Positions 1 to 9,420 of a DNA stretch of 64,000 nucleotides are shown here, in pieces (position 1 is the stretch's first letter; every line of letters starts with the position of its first letter). The stretch comes from Mitsuaria sp. GD03876 (GTDB lineage Bacteria; Pseudomonadota; Gammaproteobacteria; Burkholderiales; Burkholderiaceae_C). Where the stretch lies: positions 62,001 to 126,000 of the forward strand of contig NZ_JAOCCU010000013.1 in the NCBI RefSeq assembly GCF_029840635.1. The letters run 5' to 3'. Made by a program: the position numbers and the translations under genes. Under the pieces are notes generated by a model. That model was given only the letters and a program-made list of their open reading frames with translations, had not been told where the DNA came from and did not search any database.

Positions 1-6
1 TCGGGC

Positions 7-345
7 TCAGTCCTCGTTCTTGAACACCAGCTTGACCTCGTGGGTCTCCTTCTGGCCGCTGGGCTCGAACTTCCAGTCCATCAGCGCGCGGGTGACGGCC
101 TTGTCGAAGACCTTGCGCGGCTCGGCTTCCAGGATCTCGACGCCGGAGACCTTGCCGTCAGGCTCGATGCTCATCTTGGCGCGGACCGAGCCCTGAGAGA
201 TCGACTGGCGGGCGGCCTCGGCCGGGAACTCCGGCGGCACCTTCTTGACGACCTTGGGGGTGGCGTGGGCACCGGCGGCCAGGGCCAGCGCGGCGGCCAG
301 GCCCAGCAGGGTGCGGGAAACGGTGTGGGTCAGGTTCTTGCTCAT
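7..345 (-). CDS. Stand-alone TonB C-terminal-domain protein, exported
   Basis: A 112-residue protein. Residues 1-28 form a signal peptide (basic start, Leu/Ala core, cleavage near AHA-TP). The rest is a TonB_C-like domain: a VPPEFP motif followed by a GSV-x-(A/V)-K-M-x-I-x-PDG-x-V strand and a W-K-FEP motif, as in energy-transducer TonB proteins. It lacks the long uncleaved membrane anchor and Pro-rich periplasm-spanning linker of a working TonB, so it probably acts as a soluble periplasmic domain; its partner is unknown. GAGG precedes the ATG. It lies 65 bp downstream of the chemotaxis transducer in the same direction. A similar exported TonB_C protein occurs at 62025-62858. The domain call is firm and the role is open. 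Confidence 0.85.
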   Translation of the reverse strand: MSKNLTHTVSRTLLGLAAALALAAGAHATPKVVKKVPPEFPAEAARQSISQGSVRAKMSIEPDGKVSGVEILEAEPRKVFDKAVTRALMDWKFEPSGQKETHEVKLVFKNED

Positions 346-410
346 CTTGGGACCTCGTACGTCTTGGGTGAGGAAAGCGGGGTTTCCGGTAGGAACTGGG
401 GAAGCGGCGA

Positions 411-1967
411 TCAGGCCGAGCGCGCGGTGCTGAAGAAGCCCACGGCCTGCACCAGGCGCGAGCTGCTGTCGCGCAGCGAGTCGGTGGAGCGGGTCAGCTC
501 GTCCACCAGCGTGGTGTTCTGCTGCGTGGCGCGGTCCAGCTCGTTCATCGCGTTGTTCACGACGCCCACGCCCGCGGCCTGCTCCTGGGCCGAGTGCGAG
601 ATCTCCTCGATCAGCTGGCCCATGTTGTTGACCTCGTCGACGACCGAGCGGATCGTGGCGCCGGCGTTGTTGACCAGGGCGGTGCCGTTCTCGACCTTGA
701 CGGACGATTCCTGGATCAGCACCTTGATCTCCTTGGCGGCCTGCGCCGAGCGCGAGGCCAGCGCCCGCACTTCCGACGCCACCACCGCGAAGCCCTTGCC
801 GTGCTCGCCGGCACGGGCGGCTTCCACCGCCGCGTTCAGCGCCAGGATGTTGGTCTGGAAGGCGATGCCGTCGATGACGCCGATGATGTCGCCGATCTTG
901 CGCGAGCTCGCGCTGATCTCTTCCATCGTCGAGACGACCTGGCTCACCACCGTGCCGCCGGCCGAGGCCGACTGGCGCGCCTTGGTGGCGATGCTGGCGG
1001 CCTTGCGGGTCAGCTCGCTGGCGCCGTTGAGGTTGGAGGCGATCTGCTCGACCGACGCGGCGGTGTTCTGCAGGCTCTCGGCGGAGCGCGCGGTGCGGTC
1101 CGACAGGTCGACGTTGCTGCCGGCGATCTCGTTGGAGTTCTGCGCCACCTCGCCCGCCGCCGCGCTCACGCTGGCGACCACGCCGGACAGCGCGGTCTGC
1201 ATGTCGCGCATCGCGTGCAGCATCTGCGCCAGCTCGTCGGAGCCCTCGACCTCGATGTGCTGCGACAGGTCGCCGGAGCTGATCGCCTGCGCGGCGTCCT
1301 TGGCCTTGCGGGCCGGCACGATGATCGAGCGGGCGATCGTCAGGCCGCCGACACCGCCGATGACCACGGCGATCACGACCAGCACGCCGGTGATCAGGAT
1401 GGACTGGTTGGCCAGCTTGGCGCCGCCCTCGGCCAGCTCGCGGCCGTTGGCGAACTGCAGGTCCACCAGGCTCTTGAGCGCGTCCTGGTAGTCCTTCTGC
1501 GCCGGACGCACGTCCTTGATCAGCGCCTCGCGGGCCTCGTCGGGGCTGCCGTCGGCCTGCACCTTCAGGAACTTGGACACCGAGTCGACGAACTTGGCCT
1601 GGTGCTCGCGCACCTTGGCCACGACATCCTTGTCCTTGGCGTCGGAGACCTTGCCCTCGAGCGCGGACAGCTGCTGCTGGCCGTCCTCGAGCGCCTTGGC
1701 GATGTCGGCCTTCTGGCGCTTGATCGCATTGGCGGTGTCGAGCAGCAGCAGGTCGCGCGAGGCGCGGGCGATCACGTTGACGTCGCTTTCCAGCGCGTTG
1801 GCCAGCGCGATCTTCACCAGGCTGGAATCGGCCGTCGTGCTCAGGTCATGGGAAAGCCGGCTGGCGTTGTGGGCGCCGAAGGCGCCGATCACGACCAGCA
1901 GCAGGATCAGCAGCGCGTAGCTCAGCGTCAGGCGCTGGCCGATACGCAGGCGGGACAGAAACGACAT
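411..1967 (-). CDS. Methyl-accepting chemotaxis protein
   Basis: A 518-residue inner-membrane chemoreceptor. TM1 is at about residues 14-33, followed by a mostly helical periplasmic domain of the four-helix-bundle MCP type (about 34-187), TM2 at about 188-212, a HAMP domain to about 265, and the long cytoplasmic signalling coiled coil. The hairpin-tip signature ([20 protein letters not shown]) is intact at about 365-387. It should signal through CheW/CheA to the flagellar motor or another Che output. The C-terminus ends in STARSA, without the NWETF-type pentapeptide that tethers CheR/CheB. The ligand cannot be predicted. No other che genes are in the window, so this is an orphan receptor locus. 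Confidence 0.95.
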   Translation of the reverse strand: MSFLSRLRIGQRLTLSYALLILLLVVIGAFGAHNASRLSHDLSTTADSSLVKIALANALESDVNVIARASRDLLLLDTANAIKRQKADIAKALEDGQQQLSALEGKVSDAKDKDVVAKVREHQAKFVDSVSKFLKVQADGSPDEAREALIKDVRPAQKDYQDALKSLVDLQFANGRELAEGGAKLANQSILITGVLVVIAVVIGGVGGLTIARSIIVPARKAKDAAQAISSGDLSQHIEVEGSDELAQMLHAMRDMQTALSGVVASVSAAAGEVAQNSNEIAGSNVDLSDRTARSAESLQNTAASVEQIASNLNGASELTRKAASIATKARQSASAGGTVVSQVVSTMEEISASSRKIGDIIGVIDGIAFQTNILALNAAVEAARAGEHGKGFAVVASEVRALASRSAQAAKEIKVLIQESSVKVENGTALVNNAGATIRSVVDEVNNMGQLIEEISHSAQEQAAGVGVVNNAMNELDRATQQNTTLVDELTRSTDSLRDSSSRLVQAVGFFSTARSA

Positions 1968-2289
1968 CGATTCCCTCGCAACGAATGAGTTGTTGAATGG
2001 CCGGACCGCGGGCGACTCGCTGGCGCTCGTGGCGCTTGCGGTGCGGACCGACCATCGGCTTCGGCGCGATCATCGTTGGACTTGATTCGGGTAATCCATG
2101 CCGGTTTTCGGGGCCCGTGAATTCTGACGCGGCACTTGCAACTGAATGAAAACGGCGGTCTCACCCTCTTGGTAGAAGCCCTAATACGGCGCTCGGCGCG
2201 GTTTCACGAAACCTGCACATTCCGTCGCGATCCGGCGCCTCCGACCTCGTACCGGCGTCGTAACCGACGCGGCCTCCCGCCGCGCGGGG
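1968..2289. other. 322-bp intergenic region upstream of the chemoreceptor
   Basis: No credible gene is visible. The region holds the promoter area of the chemotaxis gene (minus strand), including a possible sigma-28 promoter at 2058-2085, and the 3' flank of the diguanylate cyclase gene. Its central part is slightly less GC-rich than the flanking genes. I see no intrinsic terminator with a clear U-tract. Confidence 0.5.
2058..2085 (-). promoter_or_regulatory. Possible sigma-28 (FliA) promoter for the chemoreceptor
   Basis: On the minus strand the sequence reads TCAAGTCC, 12 bp, GCCGAAGC, about 90 bp upstream of the MCP start. The flagellar sigma-28 consensus is TAAAGTTT-N11-GCCGATAA, so both boxes match partly and the spacer is one base longer. 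Chemoreceptor genes are classic sigma-28 targets, which makes this plausible but unproven. Confidence 0.3.
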
Positions 2290-3813
2290 TCAGGCCTTGC
2301 CAGCCGGGTCGCCCCGGCCGTCCGCGGGGCCGTCGCATTCCACGCGGTTGCGGCCGGCCTGCTTGGCGCGGTACATCGCCTCGTCGGCGCGGCGCAAGGC
2401 GGCTTCGATGCCGGCGTCGTCCGCGCGCAGCACTGTCACGCCGATGCTGACGGTGTACGCGATCGCGGCCACGCCGCCCTCGCCGGCGTCGATCGCCACC
2501 GGCGACACGGCGATGCGCTCGCGCAGCCGCTCGGCGAAGCGGTGCGCGCCGGGCAGGTCGGTGTGGGCCAGTCCGACGACGAACTCCTCGCCGCCGAAGC
2601 GCCCGGGCAGGTCCACGTCGCGCGAGGACGCCTTGAGCACCTCGGCCAGGGCGCGGATCACCGCGTCGCCCGCGGCATGGCCGTGGCGGTCGTTGACCTG
2701 CTTGAAGCGGTCGATGTCCAGCATCAGCAGCGCCGACGGCGTCTTGTAGCGGCGCACGGTGCGCAGCAGCGCGCGCAGGCCCTCCTCGGTGGCCATGCGG
2801 TTGGCCAGGCCGGTCAGGCCGTCGGTGCGGGAGCGCTGCTCGAGTTCCGCGTTGACCTTGGCCAGCTGCGTCACCAGCGCCTCGGTCGAGCGCAGCCAGC
2901 GCGACAGCGCCTGGTAGCCGAACTGCGCCACGAACAGCACGATCAGCGTGAACACCCAGAAGAACACCCAGGCGGTGCCGAGCATCGCGCGCGACGCCTC
3001 CTCCAGCGTCATCCAGTCGCGGCTGCCCAGCGCCGCCTTGAGCTGCAGCGAGCCCAGGCCCAGGCTGACCAGCCCGTAGCCCTGCACCGCCAGCACGATC
3101 GCCAGCAGCAGGCCCAGGCCCATCGCGCGGCGCCCGCTGGGCGGCGGCGTGAACAGCGCCGGCCGGCGCGCGATCCAGCGCGACAGCCGCGGCCAGGTCA
3201 GCGCCATCAGCGGCCCGCCCAGCAGCACGCTTTGCAGGAAGGCGCCCAGCCACCAGCCCTGCCAGATCGACAACTGGCCTTCGGCGGGCAGGTCCCGGCT
3301 GAAGCTCCAGATCAGCGCGCCGGCGGAGCTGAACACCGCGGCGACGAAGCACAGCGGCACGAAGAACCACCAGGCGCGCAGGCTGCGCAGCCCGCGCGCG
3401 GCGCCGACGGCGCGGTAGCCGAGCGCCAGCACGCCCAGGCCCAGCGGGTTGGCGCAGGCGAAGACCAGCGCCCAGGCCGGCGACATGCCGGCGTCCAGCG
3501 CCAGCACGAAGGTCGCCAGCCAGGCCGGCACCGCGCCCCAGCGCCAGCCCAGGCACAGGGTCCACCACAGGCACAGCGGGATCGGCGGATACAGGGTGAG
3601 GAAGACGGTGGTGCCGCCCAGGTCCACCGGAATGCCGGACCAGGCCTGCCGCACGGTCAGCAGCCCCAGCCAGACGCAGGCGACGACGGTCGCCGCCCAG
3701 CCGCCGAGGATCCAACGGCGCTCGCCGGGCCGGCCCTCGCGCCACAGCGCCCGGATCGACAGGCTGCCCGGGGTCTCGGGCACCAGGTCGTCGGGGCGCT
3801 GCAGCGGGTTCAT
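2290..3813 (-). CDS. Membrane-bound diguanylate cyclase (GGDEF)
   Basis: A 507-residue protein. The N-terminal half has about eight hydrophobic segments (residues 35-315), resembling MASE1-type integral membrane sensor domains. A GGDEF domain follows from about 330 to 490. The active site GGEEF is intact, and an RDVD inhibitory I-site lies five residues before it, so an active, product-inhibited c-di-GMP synthase is expected. The start chosen is the ATG at 3813 (MNPLQRPDD), which overlaps the yggS stop codon by four bases (ATGA), implying translational coupling. Longer in-frame reading upstream only traverses yggS in another frame. Confidence 0.9.
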   Translation of the reverse strand: MNPLQRPDDLVPETPGSLSIRALWREGRPGERRWILGGWAATVVACVWLGLLTVRQAWSGIPVDLGGTTVFLTLYPPIPLCLWWTLCLGWRWGAVPAWLATFVLALDAGMSPAWALVFACANPLGLGVLALGYRAVGAARGLRSLRAWWFFVPLCFVAAVFSSAGALIWSFSRDLPAEGQLSIWQGWWLGAFLQSVLLGGPLMALTWPRLSRWIARRPALFTPPPSGRRAMGLGLLLAIVLAVQGYGLVSLGLGSLQLKAALGSRDWMTLEEASRAMLGTAWVFFWVFTLIVLFVAQFGYQALSRWLRSTEALVTQLAKVNAELEQRSRTDGLTGLANRMATEEGLRALLRTVRRYKTPSALLMLDIDRFKQVNDRHGHAAGDAVIRALAEVLKASSRDVDLPGRFGGEEFVVGLAHTDLPGAHRFAERLRERIAVSPVAIDAGEGGVAAIAYTVSIGVTVLRADDAGIEAALRRADEAMYRAKQAGRNRVECDGPADGRGDPAGKA

Positions 3814-4577
3814 GTCTGGCCCCGCGCTCCGGATGCCGGCATGGACGGGGAGGTGGACGCGGACCCGGGCGGCTCGACCGCCGGACGGCTTCTGGCGCCG
3901 AAGATCGCCGAGCCGACCCGCACCATCGTGGCGCCTTCCAGGATGGCGGCATCCATGTCGGCGCTCATGCCCATGCTCAGCGTGTCCAGCGACAAGCCGA
4001 GGTCGCGGTTCAGCGCCGCCATCAGCGCCGCCAGCGCCCGGTGGGGCACGCGCTGCGCCTCCAGCGTGTCCGCCGGCTCGGGAATCGCCATCAGGCCGCG
4101 CAGCCGCAGGTTCGGCAGCGCGGCGACGGCGCGCGCCACCTCGGCCACCTCGGCCGGGGCCAGGCCGCTCTTGGAGTCCTCGCCGCTGATGTTGACCTGC
4201 AGGCAGACGTTCAGCGGCGCCAGCCCGGCCGGCCGCTGCTCCGAGAGCCGCTGCGCGATCTTGAGCCGGTCCACGCTGTGCACCCAGTCGAAGCGCTCGG
4301 CCACGACCCGGGTCTTGTTGCTCTGCAGCGGGCCGATCAGGTGCCACTCGACCCCGGCGCGCAGATCGGCCAGGGCGTCGATCTTGTCGACGCCCTCCTG
4401 GACGTAGTTCTCGCCGAAGCGGCGCTCTCCCGCCTCGAATGCTTCTCTCACATCCGGGGCGGGGAAAGTCTTTGTTACCACCAGCAGCGTGACGCTGTCC
4501 ACGGCCCGCGACGCCTGCAGGCAAGCCCTCTCAATGCGGCCATGGAGCTGTTGTATGTTCTCGGAGATCGTCGCCAT
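3810..4577 (-). CDS. yggS: YggS-family pyridoxal-phosphate homeostasis protein (PLPBP)
   Basis: A 255-residue single-domain, TIM-barrel PLP-binding protein of the alanine-racemase-like fold III family. Family members have no known catalytic activity and buffer intracellular PLP. The PLP lysine sits in the VVTKTFP segment near residue 36. Further family landmarks are FGENYVQE, WHLIGPLQSNK, and the phosphate-binding SMGMSADMDAAI near the C-terminus. The ATG at 4577 (MATISENIQQ) fits the family better than the TTG nine bases upstream. It is divergent from pilT with only 25 bp between starts, an arrangement common in beta- and gammaproteobacteria. It is co-transcribed and coupled with the downstream diguanylate cyclase. 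Confidence 0.95.
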   Translation of the reverse strand: MATISENIQQLHGRIERACLQASRAVDSVTLLVVTKTFPAPDVREAFEAGERRFGENYVQEGVDKIDALADLRAGVEWHLIGPLQSNKTRVVAERFDWVHSVDRLKIAQRLSEQRPAGLAPLNVCLQVNISGEDSKSGLAPAEVAEVARAVAALPNLRLRGLMAIPEPADTLEAQRVPHRALAALMAALNRDLGLSLDTLSMGMSADMDAAILEGATMVRVGSAIFGARSRPAVEPPGSASTSPSMPASGARGQT

Positions 4578-4602
4578 AATCGCCAACGCTTTTCTTCATC
4601 CC

Positions 4603-5646
4603 ATGGACATCACCCAACTGCTGGCATTCTCGGTCAAGAACAAGGCCTCCGACCTCCACTTGTCCGCCGGGCTGCCGCCCATGATCCGCGTCCATGGCGA
4701 CGTGCGCCGCATCAACGTCGAGCCGCTCGAGCACCGGCAGGTGCACGACATGGTCTACGACATCATGAGCGACGCCCAGCGCAAGATGTACGAGGAGACG
4801 CTGGAATGCGACTTCTCCTTCGAGATCCAGGGCCTGGCGCGCTTCCGCGTCAACGCCTTCAACCAGAACCGCGGCGCGGGCGCCGTGTTCCGGACCATTC
4901 CCAGCAAGATCCTGACGCTGGAGCAGCTCAACTGCCCGAAGGTGTTCACCGAGCTGGCGACCAAGCCGCGCGGCATCGTGCTGGTGACCGGCCCGACCGG
5001 CTCGGGCAAGTCCACGACGCTGGCCGCGATGGTCAACCACCTCAACGAGAACGAGTACGGCCACATCCTCACCGTCGAGGACCCGATCGAGTTCGTGCAC
5101 GAGTCCAAGAAGTGCCTGGTCAACCAGCGCGAGGTGGGCCCGCAGACGATGAGCTTCGCCAACGCGCTGCGCTCGGCGCTGCGCGAGGACCCGGACTGCA
5201 TCCTGGTGGGCGAGATGCGCGACCTGGAGACCATCCGCCTGGCGCTGACCGCGGCGGAAACCGGCCACCTGGTCTTCGGCACGCTGCACACCTCGTCGGC
5301 GGCCAAGACGGTGGACCGGATCGTCGACGTGTTCCCGGCGGCGGAGAAGGACATGGTCCGCGCGATGCTGTCCGAGTCGCTGCAGGCGGTGATCTCGCAG
5401 ACGCTGTGCAAGACCAAGGACGGCAGCGGCCGGGTCGCGGCGCACGAGATCATGCTGGGCACCTCCGCGATCCGGAACCTGATCCGCGAGAACAAGATCG
5501 CGCAGATGTACTCGTCGATCCAGACCGGCAACAGCCTGGGCATGCAGACGCTGGACCAGAACCTGACCGACCTGGTCCGCCGCAACGTGATCTCGCCGGC
5601 CGAGGCGCGCGCCAAGGCCAAGATGCCGGAGAACTTCCCGGGCTGA
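4603..5646 (+). CDS. pilT: Type IV pilus retraction ATPase PilT
   Basis: A 347-residue hexameric cytoplasmic motor that depolymerises type IV pili and powers twitching. Visible landmarks are the N-terminal ASDLHLS motif, Walker A GPTGSGKST at about residue 130, the Asp-box and Walker B region (ILVGEMRDLETI), the His box around HLVFGTLHTSSA, and the C-terminal AIRNLIRE motif, which is diagnostic for PilT and required for retraction. The start is the ATG at 4603 (MDITQLLAFS), which aligns with the family; upstream in-frame codons run into the yggS promoter and coding region. pilU follows 112 bp downstream. Confidence 0.98.
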   Translation: MDITQLLAFSVKNKASDLHLSAGLPPMIRVHGDVRRINVEPLEHRQVHDMVYDIMSDAQRKMYEETLECDFSFEIQGLARFRVNAFNQNRGAGAVFRTIPSKILTLEQLNCPKVFTELATKPRGIVLVTGPTGSGKSTTLAAMVNHLNENEYGHILTVEDPIEFVHESKKCLVNQREVGPQTMSFANALRSALREDPDCILVGEMRDLETIRLALTAAETGHLVFGTLHTSSAAKTVDRIVDVFPAAEKDMVRAMLSESLQAVISQTLCKTKDGSGRVAAHEIMLGTSAIRNLIRENKIAQMYSSIQTGNSLGMQTLDQNLTDLVRRNVISPAEARAKAKMPENFPG

Positions 5647-5758
5647 CGCGACCCGCCGCGACGCGCCTGCGCCGCGGCCGCATCGATTCCCCACGACAAC
5701 CGACCGGGCCGCGAGCGACTGACCGACGGCACCGGCGCACACAGGACAGGACCTCGCC

Positions 5759-6895
5759 ATGGAACGCGATCAGGCCACCAAGTTCATCAACGACCTGCTG
5801 CGCCTGATGGTGTCGCGCAAGGGCTCCGACCTCTTCCTGACGGCGGAGTTCCCGCCGGCGATCAAGGTCGACGGCAAGGTGACCAAGGTGTCGCCGCAGC
5901 CGCTGACCGGCCAGCACACGCTGCAGCTGGCGCGGGCGATCATGAACGACAAGCAGGCGGCCGATTTCGAGCGCACCAAGGAGTGCAACTTCGCGATCTC
6001 GCCGCAGGGCATCGGGCGCTTCCGCGTGAACGCCTACATCCAGCAGGGCCAGGTGGCGCTGGTGCTGCGGACGATCCCGCAGACGCTGCCCACGATCGAG
6101 GCGCTGGACCTGCCCCCGATCCTGAAGGACGTCACCCAGACCAAGCGCGGCCTGGTGATCCTGGTCGGCGCGACCGGCTCGGGCAAGAGCACGACGCTGG
6201 CCGCGATGGTCGACCATCGCAACGAGACGACCTACGGCCACATCATCACGATCGAGGATCCGGTCGAGTTCGTGCACCCGCACAAGAACTGCATCGTCAG
6301 CCAGCGCGAGGTCGGCCTGGACACCGAGGGCTGGGAGCACGCGCTGAAGAACACGCTGCGCCAGGCGCCGGACGTGATCCTGATGGGCGAGATCCGCGAC
6401 CGCGAGACGATGGAGCACGCGGTGGCCTTCGCCGAGACCGGCCACCTGTGCATGGCCACGCTGCACGCCAACAGCGCCAACCAGGCGCTGGACCGGATCA
6501 TCAACTTCTTCCCGGAAGAGCGCCGCGCGCAGCTGCTGATGGACCTGTCGCTGAACCTGAAGGCGCTGGTGTCGCAGCGGCTGCTGCCGCGCCAGGAAGG
6601 CAAGGGGCGCGTCGCCGCGGTGGAGATCCTGCTGAACACGCCGCTGGTGTCGGACCTGATCTTCAAGGGCGAGGTGGGCGAGATCAAGGAGATCATGAAG
6701 CGCTCGCGCGAGCTCGGCATGCAGACCTTCGACCAGGCGCTGTTCGACCTCTACGAGTTCGGCAAGGTGACCTACGAGGACGCGCTGCGCAACGCGGACT
6801 CGGTCAACGACCTGCGGCTGCAGATCAAGCTCAACAGCGAGCGGGCGCGCAGCGGCGATCTGTCGTCCGGCACCGAGCACCTGACCATCGTCTGA
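5759..6895 (+). CDS. pilU: Type IV pilus retraction ATPase accessory PilU
   Basis: A 378-residue paralogue of PilT. Walker A is GATGSGKST, followed by the ILMGEIRDRETM Walker B/Asp-box region and the HLCMATLHANSAN His box. The AIRNLIRE motif of PilT is replaced by a VSDLIFKGEVGEI stretch, as is usual for PilU. The longer C-terminal tail also fits PilU. It works with PilT to give forceful pilus retraction. The ATG at 5759 is 112 bp after pilT in the same direction, so co-transcription is likely. Confidence 0.97.
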   Translation: MERDQATKFINDLLRLMVSRKGSDLFLTAEFPPAIKVDGKVTKVSPQPLTGQHTLQLARAIMNDKQAADFERTKECNFAISPQGIGRFRVNAYIQQGQVALVLRTIPQTLPTIEALDLPPILKDVTQTKRGLVILVGATGSGKSTTLAAMVDHRNETTYGHIITIEDPVEFVHPHKNCIVSQREVGLDTEGWEHALKNTLRQAPDVILMGEIRDRETMEHAVAFAETGHLCMATLHANSANQALDRIINFFPEERRAQLLMDLSLNLKALVSQRLLPRQEGKGRVAAVEILLNTPLVSDLIFKGEVGEIKEIMKRSRELGMQTFDQALFDLYEFGKVTYEDALRNADSVNDLRLQIKLNSERARSGDLSSGTEHLTIV

Positions 6896-6950
6896 GGGCA
6901 CGGGAGGGCCACAATCGGCGGGTTCTCAATTCCCACCGACAGGTCCCTCC

Positions 6951-7853
6951 ATGAGCAGCATCGGCCAGCGTTCCTACGAATCGACCCCGCCCCTTCGCGT
7001 GTCCTTCCTCGGACTCGGCGTGATGGGCTTCCCGATGGCCGGCCACCTGGCCAAGGCCGGCCAGCAGGTCACCGTCTACAACCGCTCGCCCGCCAAGGCG
7101 CAGGCCTGGGTGGCCGAGTTCGGCGGGCAGGCGGCGCCCACGCCGCGCGAGGCGGCCAAGGACGCCGACATCGTCTTCTGCTGCGTCGGCAACGACGCCG
7201 ACCTGCGCTCGGTGGTGCTGGGCGCCGACGGCGCGCTCGCCGGCATGAAGCCGGGCGCCGTCTTCGTCGACCACACGACCGCCTCCGCCGAGGTCGCCCG
7301 CGAGCTGTACGCCGCGGCGCGGGGCGCGGGCGCGCACTTCGTCGACGCGCCGGTCTCCGGCGGCCAGGCCGGCGCCGTGAACGGCGCGCTGACCGTGATG
7401 TGCGGCGGCGACGAGGCCGCCTTCGAGCGCGTGCGCCCGTACGCGCTGCACCTGGCCAAGGCGGTGACCCGCGTGGGCGACGCCGGCGCCGGGCAACTGG
7501 CCAAGATGGTCAACCAGATCTGCATCGCCGGCATCGTGCAAGGGCTGTCCGAGGCGATCGCCTTCGGCCAGAAGAGCGGCCTGCCGATGGCGCTGGTGCT
7601 CGACGTGATCGGCAAGGGCGCCGCGCAGAGCTGGCAGATGGACAACCGCGGCAAGACCATGGTCGACGACAAGTTCGACTTCGGCTTCGCCGTGGACTGG
7701 ATGCGCAAGGACCTCGGGCTGGTGCTCGACGAGGCGCGCCGCAACGGCGCGCGACTGCCGATGACGGCGCTCGTGGACCAGTTCTATGCCGACGTCCAGG
7801 AAATGGGCGGCGGGCGGTTCGATACCTCGAGCCTGATCAAGCGGCTGCGCTGA
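6951..7853 (+). CDS. NAD(P)-dependent beta-hydroxyacid dehydrogenase (3-HIBADH family)
   Basis: A 300-residue enzyme of the 3-hydroxyisobutyrate/tartronate-semialdehyde reductase family. The N-terminal Rossmann motif GLGVMGFPMAGHL is at about residues 21-33, the substrate-binding signature DAPVSGGQAGA at about 130, and the catalytic-lysine motif GAGQLAKMVNQI at about 180. It oxidises or reduces a small beta-hydroxy acid using NAD(P). Candidate substrates are 3-hydroxyisobutyrate (valine degradation), tartronate semialdehyde or a succinic-semialdehyde-type substrate; sequence alone does not decide. A CACAAT -10-like box lies in the 55-bp gap after pilU, suggesting its own promoter. Confidence 0.85.
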   Translation: MSSIGQRSYESTPPLRVSFLGLGVMGFPMAGHLAKAGQQVTVYNRSPAKAQAWVAEFGGQAAPTPREAAKDADIVFCCVGNDADLRSVVLGADGALAGMKPGAVFVDHTTASAEVARELYAAARGAGAHFVDAPVSGGQAGAVNGALTVMCGGDEAAFERVRPYALHLAKAVTRVGDAGAGQLAKMVNQICIAGIVQGLSEAIAFGQKSGLPMALVLDVIGKGAAQSWQMDNRGKTMVDDKFDFGFAVDWMRKDLGLVLDEARRNGARLPMTALVDQFYADVQEMGGGRFDTSSLIKRLR

Positions 7854-7857
7854 AACG

Positions 7858-7992
7858 CCCCCTCACCCTGACCCTCTCCCCCTCCCGGGGGCGAGGGGAC
7901 CACCCCCACGGACACCATCACGCCTTCGCAGGGCTAACCGGTCTCACGAGGCCCCCTCTCCCGCACTGCGGGAGAGGGCTGGGGTGAGGGTC
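7858..7992. repeat. Paired inverted REP-like palindromic elements
   Basis: Two oppositely oriented copies of a GC-rich element lie between convergent genes. At 7953-7992 a CCTCTCCCGC/GCGGGAGAGG hairpin is followed by GCTGGGGTGAGGGT. At 7858-7900 is a diverged copy reading the other way (CCCTCACCCTGACCCTCTCC...). A third, near-identical copy sits at 25902-25940. This resembles the interspersed extragenic palindromes of proteobacteria. Here the pair can fold into a large stem and may act as a bidirectional transcript end or mRNA stabiliser. Confidence 0.75.
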
Positions 7993-7999
7993 GTGTGAG

Positions 8000-9418
8000 T
8001 CAGCCCGGCTGACGCGGCGCGGCGTCCAGGCCGCCGCCCAGCACCTTGTACAGCTGCACCTGGTTCTGCAGCTGCGCCAGGCGCACCTGCAGCGCCAGCT
8101 GCTGCGCCGCGAAGCTCGCCCGCTGCGCGTCCAGCAGGTCCAGGCTGGATGCCGCGCCGTTGCGGAAGCTCAGGTCCACCAGCTGCAGCCGCGTGGCTTC
8201 CGCCTGCGCCTGCGCATCCTGCGCGCGCAGTTGCTCGTCCAGCGTCGCCCGGCCCGCCAGCGCGTCGGCCACTTCCTTGAAGGCCGTCTGCACGACCTTC
8301 TCGTACTGCGCCACCGCGATCTCGCGGTTCGCCTTCGCCGCCGCGACGTTGTTGCGCACCCGGCCTGCGTCGAAGATCGGCATCAGCGCCGATCCCGCGA
8401 TGCTCCACGCGCTCTGGCTGAACAGGTCCTTCAGCGCGCCGCTGGCCGTGCCCACGCTGCTCGTCAGCGTGATGCTCGGGAAATAGGCCGCGCGCGCCAC
8501 GCCGATGTTGGCCTCGGAGGCCACCAGCTGCTGCTCGGCCTGCCGCACGTCGGGCCGGTCCACCAGCACCTGCGAGGGCAACCCCGCCAGCAGCGCGCCC
8601 ATCGTCTGGTCGCCCAGCGGCTTGGACGCCGGCAGCGCCTCCGGCAGCACCTGCCCCACCAGCAGCGTCAACGCGTTCAGGTCCTGTTGCCGCGTGCGCT
8701 CGGCCTGCGCCAGCGTGGCGCGCGCCGATTCATACGACGACTTGGACGTGCTCAGGTCCAGGTTGGACGCCGCGCCGTTGTCGAACTTCAGCTGCATCAA
8801 CTTGAGGCTGTCCTCGCGCGTGGCCAGCGTCTGGCGCGTCAGCGCCAGCAGCTCCTCGTCCGCCTGCACCGCCAGGTAGGCCGACGCGACGCCGGCCACC
8901 AGGCTGATCTGCGCCGACCGCGCCGCCTCGCCCGTGGCCAGGTACTGCGCGAAGGACGCGGCGCTCTGGTTCTTCACGCGGCTGAACAGGTCGATCTCGT
9001 ACGAGGTGACCTGCAGGCCCGCCTGGTAGACGTTGACGATCTTGCTGTCGCCGTTGGACGTGGTCTGCGGCGAACGCTGCGCCGACAGGCCGACGTTGAC
9101 CGTCGGCCAGCGGCTGGCCGCGGTGACGTTGGCCTGCGCCCGCGCCACGTCCACGTTCAGCAGCGCCATGCGCAGGTCGCGGTTGTTCTTCAGCGCCAGC
9201 TCGATCAGCTGCTTGAGCCGCTCGTCGCGGAAGAACTGCTGCCATTGCAGCTCGGTCGCGGCCTTGGCGTCGCCCGCTTCGGCGCCCGGGCCTTGCGGCC
9301 ACTGCGGCGCCACCGGCGCGTCGGGGCGCTGGTGATCCGGCGCCAGGTTCACGCAGCCCGTCAGCAGGACCACCGTCGCGGCCGCCGCGGCCAGCAGGGA
9401 AAACTTGTTCTTCTTCAT
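8000..9418 (-). CDS. RND efflux outer-membrane factor, NodT/OprM family lipoprotein
   Basis: About 472 residues. A lipoprotein signal with lipobox LLTGC lies at the N-terminus, followed by two tandem outer-membrane-efflux-protein repeats rich in coiled coil. It forms the trimeric outer-membrane channel of the pump encoded just upstream. The start is ambiguous: the ATG at 9418 lies two bases after the pump gene stop, while a GTG at 9424 overlaps that stop (GTGA). Either is compatible with translational coupling; the ATG (MKKNKFSLL) gives a typical signal peptide. It is last in the adaptor-pump-channel operon. Confidence 0.93.
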   Translation of the reverse strand: MKKNKFSLLAAAAATVVLLTGCVNLAPDHQRPDAPVAPQWPQGPGAEAGDAKAATELQWQQFFRDERLKQLIELALKNNRDLRMALLNVDVARAQANVTAASRWPTVNVGLSAQRSPQTTSNGDSKIVNVYQAGLQVTSYEIDLFSRVKNQSAASFAQYLATGEAARSAQISLVAGVASAYLAVQADEELLALTRQTLATREDSLKLMQLKFDNGAASNLDLSTSKSSYESARATLAQAERTRQQDLNALTLLVGQVLPEALPASKPLGDQTMGALLAGLPSQVLVDRPDVRQAEQQLVASEANIGVARAAYFPSITLTSSVGTASGALKDLFSQSAWSIAGSALMPIFDAGRVRNNVAAAKANREIAVAQYEKVVQTAFKEVADALAGRATLDEQLRAQDAQAQAEATRLQLVDLSFRNGAASSLDLLDAQRASFAAQQLALQVRLAQLQNQVQLYKVLGGGLDAAPRQPG

Positions 9419-9420
9419 GC

